Below, in pieces: positions 55,131 through 63,970 of a stretch of DNA of 64,000 nucleotides. Numbering within the stretch: the stretch's first letter is position 1; every line of letters starts with the position of its first letter. Source of the stretch: CAMDPA01 sp963825625 (GTDB lineage: Bacteria > Pseudomonadota > Alphaproteobacteria > Rhizobiales > Hyphomicrobiaceae); the NCBI GenBank assembly GCA_963825625.1, contig CAWGUF010000023.1:1-64000 (forward strand). The letters are read 5' to 3'. The position numbers were made by a program, and so were the translations under genes. The notes below the pieces were generated by a model that saw only the letters and a program-made list of their open reading frames with translations, had not been told where the DNA came from and did not search any database.

Positions 55131-55931
55131 ATGACGAATACCGCGACCGAACCGCCGACACGCGTGGGATTTGCAGCGCGCAACCGCAATCTGCTGCTCG
55201 GCCTGTTGTCCGTTGGCTTGTTCCTGGCGGCCTGGGAAGCCGTATTCCTGTTCGTTCCGCTCAACCCGCTGTTCATCAGCAAGCCGAGCTTGATCCTGCG
55301 CGGTCTGGCCGATCTCGTCGCCTCCGGCGCGCTGTTGCACGACCTCGCTGTCAGCGCCGTCCCATTTCTCTACGGCTTCTCGGCTGCCGTGGTCGTGGGT
55401 GTCGCGATCGGCATCGTGATGGGCTGGCGTCAGCGGGTCGGCTATGCGCTCGATCCCTTGATGACGATCTTCTATGCGAGCCCCCTCGTTGCCCTTGCTC
55501 CCCTCGTCATCGTCTTTTTCGGTGTCGGCGTCGCCGGCAAGACGCTGATCATTTTCGTTCTGTCAGTGTTTCCATTCATCTTCAATGCGCAGGCGGGGGT
55601 GCGCGCAGTGGACCGGCTGCTGATCAATGTGGTGCGCTCGCTGGGCGGAACGGAGAAAGACCTCTATCTCAAGGTCCTCGTGCCGAGCGTATTGCCGTAT
55701 ATCGTCGCCGGCGCACGAATTGCCGTCGGTCGCGGCCTGATCGGCATTCTGGTCGGAGAGTTCTTCGCCGCGTCCGAAGGCATCGGCTATGCCATTGCGA
55801 AATACGGCGACCTGTTCGCGCTCGACAAGATGTTCGCCTGCATCTTCATCATCATGATCATCGCGGTCGTGCTCACGGAAGGCGTCCGGTGGGCGGAGCG
55901 CGCGGCATTTCCCTGGCGCGTCGGTCAATGA
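55131..55931 (+). CDS. ABC transporter permease (SsuC/TauC-type), first copy
   Basis: A 266-residue inner-membrane permease with about six TM helices and the cytoplasmic EAA-like loop around LGGTEKDLYLKVLVPSVLPY (about residues 169-188). It starts 3 nt after the ATPase stop. Together with the next gene it would make a heterodimeric channel for an ssuABC-like importer. The substrate may be an aromatic or sulfonated compound given the neighbouring oxygenases, but the sequence does not show this. Confidence 0.93.
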   Translation: MTNTATEPPTRVGFAARNRNLLLGLLSVGLFLAAWEAVFLFVPLNPLFISKPSLILRGLADLVASGALLHDLAVSAVPFLYGFSAAVVVGVAIGIVMGWRQRVGYALDPLMTIFYASPLVALAPLVIVFFGVGVAGKTLIIFVLSVFPFIFNAQAGVRAVDRLLINVVRSLGGTEKDLYLKVLVPSVLPYIVAGARIAVGRGLIGILVGEFFAASEGIGYAIAKYGDLFALDKMFACIFIIMIIAVVLTEGVRWAERAAFPWRVGQ

Positions 55932-55960
55932 GTGCCCTGTGGGACCTGGAGTAATACCTC

Positions 55961-56824
55961 ATGAGCGAAGCCCAGCAGATCACCAGCGCGCCACCCAGGG
56001 CCGCAACCACATTCGATGAAAGCGCGGCTCCTGCGCGAAGCCTATGGGAACGGTTCGAACCGGCAATTCTGGGTACGGCAGGCATCGTCGGCCTTCTACT
56101 GGTCTGGGAGCTGGTCCCGCGTTTCATGACCCTTTCGGCTGGAACTAAACTGTTCTTCACGACACCGAGTCAGATCGCCGGTACGCTGTATAGGATGTTT
56201 GCGGAAGGAACGATCTGGCACCCGCTGTCTGTCAGCGCCTCCGCGTTCGGGATAGGCCTCGGCCTGGCGATCGTCGTCGGGCTGCCCCTTGGCGTGATCA
56301 TCGGCCGCTCGCGCACGATGAATGCGATGCTGGATCCCTTCATCACCGCCTTCAACGCGACGCCGCGGCTCGTGTTCCTGCCGCTGGTCATGGTCTGGCT
56401 CGGCATCGGGCTGTGGGCGAAGGTGCTGATCGTCTTCATCGGGGCTGTGTTCCCGATCCTGATCAATACCTACGAAGGGGTTCGCAATGCCGACCGACTG
56501 CTGATCAACGTGGTCAGATCGTTCGGCGCCAAGGAATGGGATATTGCCCGATTGGTGGTGATCCCCAACTCCATGCCCTACATCGTCGCGGGCCTGAGGC
56601 TCGCGATCGGTCGTGCCGTGCTGGGCGTGGTGGTTGCCGAATTCTTCGGCTCGGAGGCTGGCCTGGGTGTGATGATGGTGCAAGCGGCCGGTCAGTACCA
56701 GGTCGATGTCGTATTCGCCGGCCTGATCGTGTTCGCTGTGCTGTCGCTGGCAATGGCAGCGGCCGTTCAGGTTCTCGAAAACCGGTTGAACCGCTGGCGC
56801 CCGCAGGCGCTGAAGGAATTCTGA
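55961..56824 (+). CDS. ABC transporter permease (SsuC/TauC-type), second copy
   Basis: A 287-residue permease, clearly related to the preceding one (shared NADRLLINVVRSFGAKEWDI-type loop, here about residues 175-194, and PNSMPYIVAGLRLAIGRA). It has about six TM helices after a short cytosolic N-terminus. Having two different permease genes suggests a heterodimer rather than the homodimer of classical SsuC. It is the last gene of the operon. A strong hairpin follows at 56912-56943. Confidence 0.93.
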   Translation: MSEAQQITSAPPRAATTFDESAAPARSLWERFEPAILGTAGIVGLLLVWELVPRFMTLSAGTKLFFTTPSQIAGTLYRMFAEGTIWHPLSVSASAFGIGLGLAIVVGLPLGVIIGRSRTMNAMLDPFITAFNATPRLVFLPLVMVWLGIGLWAKVLIVFIGAVFPILINTYEGVRNADRLLINVVRSFGAKEWDIARLVVIPNSMPYIVAGLRLAIGRAVLGVVVAEFFGSEAGLGVMMVQAAGQYQVDVVFAGLIVFAVLSLAMAAAVQVLENRLNRWRPQALKEF

Positions 56825-56911
56825 TCCGCGCGGGATTGGCCGAAACGCGCGCTGAATGTCGTGGGCTCGCGAGCGATGAAACGAGGCGTCATGCCTTGGG
56901 TTGATATGCCG

Positions 56912-56943
56912 CCGGATCGTGCGCACAGAGCGCAACGATCCGG
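56912..56943. terminator. strong hairpin between convergent ABC genes
   Basis: CCGGATCGTGCGC (56912-56924) and GCGCAACGATCCGG (56930-56943) pair over 13 bp with one bulged base and an ACAGA loop. A third copy of ACGATCCGG follows at 56949-56957. It lies between the permease stop and the end of the convergent binding-protein gene, where a two-way terminator is expected. No T-run is present, so it would not be a canonical intrinsic terminator. Confidence 0.55.
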
Positions 56944-56963
56944 GTACAACGATCCGGCCTCTA

Positions 56964-57971
56964 CTACAGCTTAGCTGGCTCGTATTTCATCCCAGCCAAC
57001 GTCTTCTCGAGCACGTCTCGCATCAACCACTGCTCAGGATCCGGCAACGGCTTGTCCTTCGACCACTGGCCACCGGCGATCATGGCCTGACGCCGTGATT
57101 CGAAGATCTTGCGGAACGAGTCCTTCGGCAACTCCGCGCCATACGAATCGCGCGTCTGCTCCCACACAACCTCGGCGTCCTTATCGCTCTTGATGCCGAG
57201 ATGCTGCTTCAGAATCGGAACGGAACCCGCCTTGTTCGAGCGGTAGTACATGATGCCTTTGGCGATAGCGCGGACGAACTTCGGAATAGCCTCCGGGTTC
57301 TTGTCTGCGAATGCCTTGGTCGTCCACATCGTTCCGCCGGCGCGCTGCAGGTAGTCGCCCAGTCTCAGCAGAACTTTCTGGCCTCCATTCACCGCGGCCG
57401 GAACGTGCGGGATCGTTACAAGTCCGGCATCGATGCTGCCATTGATCAGCGCCGCGATGCGGTCCGGCTCGCTTTGCAGCGAGATCACCTTGTAGTCCTT
57501 GCCCGGACTCATCTTGAAGTTCCGCAACAGCACGGCGGCGCCTTCGTCGTAGTCCGCACTGCCGGCGCGGCCGTAGCCGAGTGTCTTGCCCTTCAGATCC
57601 TCCGGCTTCGTGATGCTCGGTTTAGCAACGATAATCCAGTGGGACTTGAGCGCCTGGCCCACGACGTAGCGCAGTTGCGCTCCCGACAGTGCAGCCTGCG
57701 CGCTACCCGAGACGATCCCGGAGAAATCGATAGCGCCCGTCATGCCCGCTGTTACCTGGGCCTTTCCGGTCAACACCACGAAAGTGGCGTCGAGCCCTTC
57801 CTCCTTGTAGAACCCTCGCTCCATCGCGACATAGCTTGGAACATGGAAGCCGCTGCCGCCGACGATTTTTCCGATCTTGATCTTGGTTTGCGCATTGACA
57901 TCCCCTGCACCAACCAACACTCCGGCCAGCAGCGCGGGAACGACGAACAGCGAATGGTGGTATCGCTTCAT
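56964..57971 (-). CDS. ABC transporter substrate-binding protein (NMT1/THI5-SsuA type)
   Basis: A 335-residue periplasmic receptor with signal peptide (MKRYHHSLFVVPALLAGVLV, cleaved near VNA/Q). The NMT1/SsuA motif is VPSYVAMERGFYKEEGLDATF (given in parts: residues about 44-64), followed by GKTLGYGRAGSADYDEGA and ALINGSIDAGLVTIPHVPA. It probably serves the transporter encoded at 54357-56824, although it is on the opposite strand and convergent with it, so it has its own promoter. Its ligand cannot be told from sequence. Confidence 0.92.
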   Translation of the reverse strand: MKRYHHSLFVVPALLAGVLVGAGDVNAQTKIKIGKIVGGSGFHVPSYVAMERGFYKEEGLDATFVVLTGKAQVTAGMTGAIDFSGIVSGSAQAALSGAQLRYVVGQALKSHWIIVAKPSITKPEDLKGKTLGYGRAGSADYDEGAAVLLRNFKMSPGKDYKVISLQSEPDRIAALINGSIDAGLVTIPHVPAAVNGGQKVLLRLGDYLQRAGGTMWTTKAFADKNPEAIPKFVRAIAKGIMYYRSNKAGSVPILKQHLGIKSDKDAEVVWEQTRDSYGAELPKDSFRKIFESRRQAMIAGGQWSKDKPLPDPEQWLMRDVLEKTLAGMKYEPAKL

Positions 57972-58120
57972 TGAATCCTCCAGTTCGAACGCGGAGCAGG
58001 GCAGGTTGCCCGCCGGAGAATGCTAAGGCTCAGTGGCGCGGAATGCCAGACCATTTGTCAATCCGGCGAGCACTCTAAGCAACACGCTCGTGTCGGCCCC
58101 ACCTCAAGGCCTCACGGGAA

Positions 58121-58146
58121 GGCAAATGTCAGAACCGGATCACTAG
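58121..58146. repeat. half copy of the CTAGTG-ended hairpin element
   Basis: GGCAAATGTCAGAACC followed by GGATCACTAG (58121-58146) matches the right end of hairpin B in copy 2 (52167-52192), which reads GCAAATGTCAGAACC-GGGACACTAG. No matching left arm is seen within the previous 80 nt, apart from a CTCGTGTCGG at 58087. It lies 3 nt beyond the stop codon of the acyl-CoA-dehydrogenase-fold gene. Confidence 0.7.
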
Positions 58147-58149
58147 GCG

Positions 58150-59352
58150 CTAAACTCGATAGCCTGGGTTGAGACCAAGCAGCGCCTTGCCCGCATCCTC
58201 CAGGTTCGACAGATGCGCCTGACCCTGCTGCGTGAGCGTGTTCATATCGCGAAACCGACGCTCGAAAGGATTGGAGGCGTAAACGGCATTGGAGCCGGCA
58301 GAATGGTAGGCAAAGTCCACGGCTGCACGCGCGTTGTCGATGCCGAGCGTGATTGCGATACGCAAGTGCGCTCGCTGCTCCAACGGTGTAGGCTTGCCGG
58401 CACACGCGTTCTGCCAGAATGCTTCGACCATCCTGGCCAGATACTCCCGCGCCGAACCCAGCTGACCTTCGGCCCGCGCCAGACCCATCTGAATGACAGC
58501 ATTGTCGCGCAGCAGGCTATCAGGCCCGGTCCGTTTGCGGCAGGCCAGCTGCTTGAACTCGTCGAGCGTAGCGCGGGCAATCCCAAAGGAGACGCCTGCG
58601 AAAACCAGGCCGTAGAACGTGATAAGAGGCGTACTGTACAATGGGCCTGCATTGCGCCGGTCCGGCACCGAGTCGCGCCATGTCGTATAGGCCTGCGGAA
58701 CAAACAAATCCGTAACCGAATAATTGTCGCTGCCGGTGCCTTGCAAACCTATGACATCCCAGACGTCGTCGAATTTTGCCGCTGCTTTCGGGAACAACAT
58801 CGTGCGTTCGACAGGCCGGCCCGCTTCGTTCAGCCTGGGCGTGCTCTCATCGTCATAGACGTGGCAGTGTCCTCCCATCCAACTGGCATGACGACTGCCG
58901 CTGGCGAAGACCCAGCGTCCCGTCACCCGGTAGCCGCCTGCCACGCACACGGCCCTGGCAGGCGTCGTGTTGGGCCCCCACGCCACGACCGCGCGCGGGT
59001 CGCCATAGATCTCCCGCGCGACCTCGGGATCGAGGAAGGCTGCCGCCAAAGTGCAGCCGATCCCTTGCGCCAGGCACCAACCCGCGCTCGCGTCGGCCGC
59101 AGATACCGCTTCAACGACCCGGATGATCGTCATCGGATCAGTCTCAGCGCCTCCCAGCCCGCGGGGCAATGCAATTCGGAACAATTCCGCTTCGTGCATT
59201 GCCTCCATGACTTCGGCGGCGACCTGCCGCGACGCCTGCGCCGAATTGGCCCCTGCGGCAACGACCGGGGCGATCGCCTCGGCGCGCGCGACCCAGTCCA
59301 CTGCACCGGCCTCGCTGTTCATGCCAACCATTCTTTCCACGACTGCACTCAC
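58150..59352 (-). CDS. acyl-CoA dehydrogenase-fold flavoprotein (monooxygenase-like)
   Basis: A 400-residue flavoprotein with the acyl-CoA dehydrogenase fold: N-terminal helices, middle beta domain (GYRVTGRWVFASGSRHASWM, about residues 142-161), C-terminal helices with FGIARATLDEFKQLACR. It lacks a clear catalytic Glu of true acyl-CoA dehydrogenases. This and the HpaB/DszC/SfnC-like length suggest the group D monooxygenase branch that uses reduced flavin from a partner reductase. Beside an LLM monooxygenase and an SsuABC-like transporter, a role in sulfone/sulfonate or aromatic oxidation is plausible but unproven. It is divergent from the TPP enzyme gene. Confidence 0.85.
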   Translation of the reverse strand: MSAVVERMVGMNSEAGAVDWVARAEAIAPVVAAGANSAQASRQVAAEVMEAMHEAELFRIALPRGLGGAETDPMTIIRVVEAVSAADASAGWCLAQGIGCTLAAAFLDPEVAREIYGDPRAVVAWGPNTTPARAVCVAGGYRVTGRWVFASGSRHASWMGGHCHVYDDESTPRLNEAGRPVERTMLFPKAAAKFDDVWDVIGLQGTGSDNYSVTDLFVPQAYTTWRDSVPDRRNAGPLYSTPLITFYGLVFAGVSFGIARATLDEFKQLACRKRTGPDSLLRDNAVIQMGLARAEGQLGSAREYLARMVEAFWQNACAGKPTPLEQRAHLRIAITLGIDNARAAVDFAYHSAGSNAVYASNPFERRFRDMNTLTQQGQAHLSNLEDAGKALLGLNPGYRV

Positions 59353-59657
59353 TGTTGTCAGGACCGCGGTTGGACAAATGACCGGAGGTCGGCGACTGTA
59401 GCTTCGTAGCGGACTGAAGGTATACCAGGGCGTCGATTATGCAATGTGCATGCTCGCTACCGGATCCGGCTTCATGTATTGAAATCCGCTCTCCTGACAT
59501 CGGTCGCCGGCCGACCGGAGCAATCCCCCGCTATCCTCAATGCCGATCCGTGCATATGATTTCGCGTGCGCGGGGCCGGTAGGCACCTGTTGCGTCGTCG
59601 AGGCTGGCCCGAGATCAGGGCGCAGCGCTCAGTCTCATCGTTTGTGGGCGGATCAAG
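59353..59657. promoter_or_regulatory. divergent promoter region with small palindrome
   Basis: These 305 nt separate the divergent flavoprotein and TPP-enzyme genes. A perfect 6-bp inverted repeat CGGTCG-CCGGC-CGACCG lies at 59501-59517, roughly central, and could be a regulator site. I see no gene here. Confidence 0.4.
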
Positions 59658-61268
59658 ATGCAGGAAACGACCGGGCGGGTGATCGCCAATGGCCTTGTTG
59701 CGCACGGAGCCGATACGGTGTTCGCGATACCCGGGGCGCACATGTACGACTTCATCGATGCACTCCACGCCGTGCGGGACCGCATCCGGACCATTCATCC
59801 CAGGCACGAGCAGGGCGCCGGCTATATGGCGTACGGCTATGCGAAATCGTCCGGAAGACCCGGGATCTACAGTGTCGTCCCGGGGCCCGGCGTGCTCAAC
59901 TCGGGTGCAGCTCTGTGTACGGCATTAGGCGCCAACGCGCCGGTGCTGTGCATTACCGGCAACATCATGTCCGATCTCATCGGCAGGGGCCGCGGGCAAC
60001 TGCATGAGCTCCCCGACCAGCTGGCGACGCTGCGCGGGCTGACAAAATGGAGCGAGCGCATCGACCACCAGTCGCAGGCAGCACATACGGTCACGGAAGC
60101 GTTCCGCCGTATGCTGAGCGGACGGCCGGGCCCGGTTGCGATCGAGGCGCCGTGGGACGTGTTCGGCATGCGGGGGCCCGCAACGCCGAACCATGTCGCC
60201 GAAATCGAAACTCCCGCGATCGATGACGCCAGCATCCAGAAGGCTGCAAGCATCATTGCGGCAGCAGAGAACCCGCTGATCATGGTCGGGAGCGGCGCCA
60301 ATGATGCGGCGGCGGAGGTGCTGGAGCTGGCCCGCAGGTTACAGGCACCGGTAACGGCGCATCGCAGCGGAAAGGGCATCGTCGCGGGCGACAGTCCGTA
60401 TGCCATGGATCTCGTCGCCGCCTACCAGTACTGGCGGAACTGCGATGTCCTGATCGGCATCGGTTCGCGGCTCGAGCTGCAATTCATGCGCTGGCGCTGG
60501 CAGCCGCCCGGTCTGAAAATCGTACGTATCGACATCGACCCCACAGAGATGGTGCGGCTCAAGCCGGATGTCGGTATCGTCGCCGATGCCGCCGAGGCCA
60601 CGCGGGCGCTGTCGCAGGCGGTCGGGCGGTCGGCGCGTAGCAGGGAAGCGGAATTCGATCAGGTTAAAGCCGCAGCCCGCTCAGCCTACGAAGCCGTGCA
60701 GCCGCAGGTGCACTACCTCGATGCCATCCGCGAGCTGCTGCCGCGCGACGGTTTTTTCGTCGAGGAGATTTGTCAGCCGGGCTTTGCGGCTCGTTTTGCG
60801 TTCCCGGTCTATGCTCCGCGCCAGTACGTGACCTGCGGCTATCAGGACAATCTCGGTTTCGGTTTTCCCACCGCACTGGGGGTGAAGATCGCGAACCCTG
60901 ACAAGGCCGTCGTCTCGATCTCCGGCGATGGTGGCTTCATGTTCGGCGTACAGGAGCTTGCCACTGCGGCCCAGCACGGGATCGGCGTTGTTGCGGTCGT
61001 ATTCAACAATGGCGCGTTCGGCAACGTATTGCGCGATCAGATGCGGGTCTACGACGGACGCATCGTGGGCGCTGAACTGCAGAACCCGGACTTCGTTCGC
61101 CTGGCGCAAAGCTTCGGGCTGGAGGCGCGACGGGTCAGCGATCCCGCCGGCTTCAAGACCACCCTTGCCGACTTCATCGAGCGCGACGCAGCGACACTGA
61201 TCGAGGTCAAGCTCGATCCGAACAGCGAAACAACGCCGTGGACGTTCCTGCATCCGGCGCCGCATTGA
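59658..61268 (+). CDS. thiamine-pyrophosphate enzyme, acetolactate-synthase-like
   Basis: A 536-residue TPP-dependent enzyme. The N-terminal PYR domain has PRHEQGAGYMAYGYA with the cofactor-activating Glu (about residue 51). The central domain is about 190-320. The C-terminal PP domain has ISGDGGFMFGVQELATAAQH and VFNNGAFG (about 420-455), the GDG-x(n)-NN motif that binds Mg-TPP. The family includes acetolactate synthase, benzoylformate decarboxylase and sulfoacetaldehyde acetyltransferase. No regulatory subunit gene is present, so a catabolic lyase is more likely than branched-chain synthesis. It faces the flavoprotein gene across a 305-nt promoter region. Confidence 0.92.
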   Translation: MQETTGRVIANGLVAHGADTVFAIPGAHMYDFIDALHAVRDRIRTIHPRHEQGAGYMAYGYAKSSGRPGIYSVVPGPGVLNSGAALCTALGANAPVLCITGNIMSDLIGRGRGQLHELPDQLATLRGLTKWSERIDHQSQAAHTVTEAFRRMLSGRPGPVAIEAPWDVFGMRGPATPNHVAEIETPAIDDASIQKAASIIAAAENPLIMVGSGANDAAAEVLELARRLQAPVTAHRSGKGIVAGDSPYAMDLVAAYQYWRNCDVLIGIGSRLELQFMRWRWQPPGLKIVRIDIDPTEMVRLKPDVGIVADAAEATRALSQAVGRSARSREAEFDQVKAAARSAYEAVQPQVHYLDAIRELLPRDGFFVEEICQPGFAARFAFPVYAPRQYVTCGYQDNLGFGFPTALGVKIANPDKAVVSISGDGGFMFGVQELATAAQHGIGVVAVVFNNGAFGNVLRDQMRVYDGRIVGAELQNPDFVRLAQSFGLEARRVSDPAGFKTTLADFIERDAATLIEVKLDPNSETTPWTFLHPAPH

Positions 61269-61422
61269 TCTGCCCAGCCCCATTCACGCGATCGTGTCCG
61301 TCCCCGGCCAGGGTTATCGCACGGCGGCTGGCTGGAACCGGTTGAAAGGTTTTGGGGGAGGTATAACATCGCGCCTTCAGCACGGGCGCACAGGCGCCAC
61401 GTCTCGAGCGCGGAGCCTGTCG

Positions 61423-62196
61423 ATGGCCGGTCGCAATGGCACTACCCGCAGAAAGGCCTTGACCTGGCTGGCGGCAGGTTCGCTTGCCGCACCGATTTCC
61501 CTGTCGGGTCCGGGAGCATGGGGCCAGACAAGCCAGGGTGTGCCCAAACAGGCGTCCTTACCTGTCGATCTGAACCTGGTGCTGGCGCTGGACGCCTCCG
61601 GCAGCGTCAGTTGGTCTCGGTTCGCGCTGCAGAAACAAGGCTACGTCGACGCCTTCGCAAACAAGCGTGTGCTGGATGCGATCGGCTCCGGCGCCGTCGG
61701 GGCCATAGGCGTCATGATGGTGCAATGGACGGGGCCGGAATTGCATGCCGACGTGGTCGGATGGACGCGCATCAGCGACGAGACTTCGATGCGCGCCTTT
61801 TCCGCTGCGATTGCGGGAGCCGAGCGCCAGCTTTTCGGCGGCGGCACATCGATCTCCGGCGCGATCGACTATGGCATGCTGAAGCTCGGTGAGAGCCCGT
61901 TCACAGGGGGGCGGCGCGTCATCGACATATCCGGTGATGGGGTCAACAATCGCGGGCGTCCGGCGACTGATGCCCGCGACGCAGCAGTGGCTCTGGGCGT
62001 GAACATCAACGGCCTGCCAATTCTGGAGATCGAGCCTGATCTCGATAGCTATTATCGCTCGAACGTGATCGGCGGACCTGGAGCTTTCGTTATCGCGGCT
62101 GCCACCTTCAAGGACTTCGGCGAAGCCATTCTGCGCAAACTCATCCTGGAAATATCGGGCCGGCAAGCCGACGAGGCAGGGCCACGTCCTGTTTGA
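61423..62196 (+). CDS. DUF1194 exported vWA-like protein
   Basis: A 257-residue protein with a twin-arginine-like signal (TTRRKALTWLAAGSLAAP, about residues 6-23). The DUF1194 domain follows with LVLALDASGSVSWSRFALQK, a MIDAS-like D-x-S-x-S, and later FGGGTSISGAIDYG and VIDISGDGVNNRG. DUF1194 is a vWA-related family in Rhizobiales and relatives; its function is unknown. GGAG lies 8 nt before the ATG at 61423, which is preferred to earlier in-frame starts. It is convergent with the DsbD-N-like gene. Confidence 0.88.
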   Translation: MAGRNGTTRRKALTWLAAGSLAAPISLSGPGAWGQTSQGVPKQASLPVDLNLVLALDASGSVSWSRFALQKQGYVDAFANKRVLDAIGSGAVGAIGVMMVQWTGPELHADVVGWTRISDETSMRAFSAAIAGAERQLFGGGTSISGAIDYGMLKLGESPFTGGRRVIDISGDGVNNRGRPATDARDAAVALGVNINGLPILEIEPDLDSYYRSNVIGGPGAFVIAAATFKDFGEAILRKLILEISGRQADEAGPRPV

Positions 62197-62221
62197 CACG
62201 GTGGCTGCCGCACAGCCCGCA

Positions 62222-63144
62222 TCAGCGGATCGTCCACTCGGCCTCGGTTGCTCCGGCGGGATGCGTCATCGTCAGCCGCAACGCCTTGCCGACAAGCGCG
62301 GAAACATTGTCAACATCCTTCAAATCGATCGAAAAACGCCGCACGCCGGCGGCTGCCGGGCCGGTTGGCACAGCCATCGGCAGATAGGTGCCGGGTGGCC
62401 CTTCCGCGAACAGATCGGACGTGCCGGTACCCGGCACCGCGACCTCGAATTCCAGGCGCGGCTTATCCCCAGCCAGGATCGCCCGTGCCGCACCTAGCCT
62501 TGGCAAGCTCGCGGCATCGGCCTTGCCCGCCTTGTGCGGCACGCGGCCCAGTGCATCCATCAAGTGGCGCGGCAAGGTGACGTGCTCGGGCGAAATCGTC
62601 AGGGTGAGGTGGGCTTCAGCAGGCACGCAGATTTCGCGGCAAATCCCATAGTCGAAGCGCAGGGCAAGCTCGACGGGGGCGGCGGCCTGCCGCGGTGTTA
62701 TTCGAACCGGGAAAACCACGTGCGTCTTGTAGCCTATATTCTGCCCGCTGGAATCGATCAGACGCTGGGGTGCAGGATACAGCGCTTCGGCCTGAAGGAG
62801 ATTACGCGACGCCGAGAAATCGAAGGACGGGGCAGACCGCCGGCATCGCCGGGGTTGCGCCAGTACGTCTTCCAGCCGTTGTCGAGCTTGATCTCCACAC
62901 CTGCATAGATTTCGGCTTTGCCGCCGGCCGTTGCGATCTGGCCCCCAATCAGCCGGGTTGAAGCGCCATGCGCCTTGGTCCACTGCGACTGCGCCCAGGG
63001 CCGGGATACCCCTTGAGCCAGCGCAGAAGAGGCCACGGCAAGAGCTGACAGCGCACAAGCAACAAGCGCGCAAGCCGCCTTATACGACGTCGAAAAAGAC
63101 CGCCCCGGTCCAAACCGCGATTTGGCGAAGAATTCGGCGTGCAA
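62222..63144 (-). pseudogene. DsbD N-terminal-domain-like periplasmic protein, one frameshift
   Basis: A secreted protein with the immunoglobulin-like domain of DsbD alpha / protein-disulfide corrector proteins. The signal region is ACALVACALSALAVASSALA, followed by WKTYWRNPGDAGG (typical) and then, one frame over, PSFDFSAS...IGYKTHVVFPVRI and YGICREICVPAEAHLTL with the redox Cys pair. The break lies near 62835. Joined length is about 307 residues, normal for this stand-alone form. The start is uncertain: the open frame begins with TTG at 63144 and no ATG fits. It probably hands electrons or shields thiols in the periplasm, but its partner is not here. Confidence 0.82.
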
Positions 63145-63349
63145 ATCGGCCTCCGATCCAGATTTTGCAAAATTGGCTTCGTCGAGCCATCTGAACCGCT
63201 GGCTTCACGCTGCGCAATGCACAATTGATAACATTGCGATGATGAGCGAACCATTGCGGCGATTGCGCTATGCGCGCCAAATCGCAAAGCATTCGCCAGA
63301 CTGCATTCGATGCTTCACATCGCCCCCGACCTCGGTCTAGTCTTGCGAT

Positions 63350-63970
63350 ATGAGTGTTGCACCTTCCAGACGGCGCCGCGCCAAATCCCGCCCCAGCTAT
63401 CTGGGCGGTCAGCTCCTTATCGCCATGCCCGCGATGACGAGCAAGTACTTTGCGCGTTCGGTCATCTATATGTGCATGCACAATGCCAAGGGCGCGATGG
63501 GTCTTATCATCAACCAGCGCGCCGGCACGATCAGTTTCCCCAAGCTGCTGCGAGAGCTCGGCGTCCTATCCGGGGATGACGAGGATGCGGTGCCGGTCGA
63601 CATATTGTCGATGCCCGTGCAGATCGGTGGTCCAGTGGAAACGGGTCGCGGCTTCGTGCTGCACAGCTCAGACTACTCCGGTGGCAAGTCGACAATGGCG
63701 ATCCAGGGCGGCGTTTGCCTGACCAACACGATCGACATTCTGAAGTCGATGGCGAGAGGACGCGGGCCAGAACAGGCGATCATGGCGCTCGGCTATGCCG
63801 GATGGGCAGCAGGACAGCTGGAGGACGAAATCCAGGCGAATGGCTGGCTTTCGTGCCCAGCCGATGCGGATCTGGTGTTCGATCCCAACCTGGAATTCAA
63901 ATACGACCGGGCCCTGTCGAAGCTGGGCGTGGATCTATCGCACCTTGTCAGCTACACGGGCCACGCCTGA
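63350..63970 (+). CDS. YqgE/AlgH family protein (UPF0301/DUF179)
   Basis: A 206-residue cytoplasmic protein with the UPF0301 motifs: SYLGGQLLIAMPAM (about residues 16-29), FARSVIYMCMHNAKGAMGLIINQ (split; about 34-56), VQIGGPVETGRGFVLH (about 89-104) and ALGYAGWAAGQLEDEIQANG (about 145-164). The family is widespread and often called AlgH. Its role in transcription control has been proposed, but the biochemical function is not clear. It is divergent from the DsbD-N-like gene and complete just before the end of the window. Confidence 0.95.
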   Translation: MSVAPSRRRRAKSRPSYLGGQLLIAMPAMTSKYFARSVIYMCMHNAKGAMGLIINQRAGTISFPKLLRELGVLSGDDEDAVPVDILSMPVQIGGPVETGRGFVLHSSDYSGGKSTMAIQGGVCLTNTIDILKSMARGRGPEQAIMALGYAGWAAGQLEDEIQANGWLSCPADADLVFDPNLEFKYDRALSKLGVDLSHLVSYTGHA

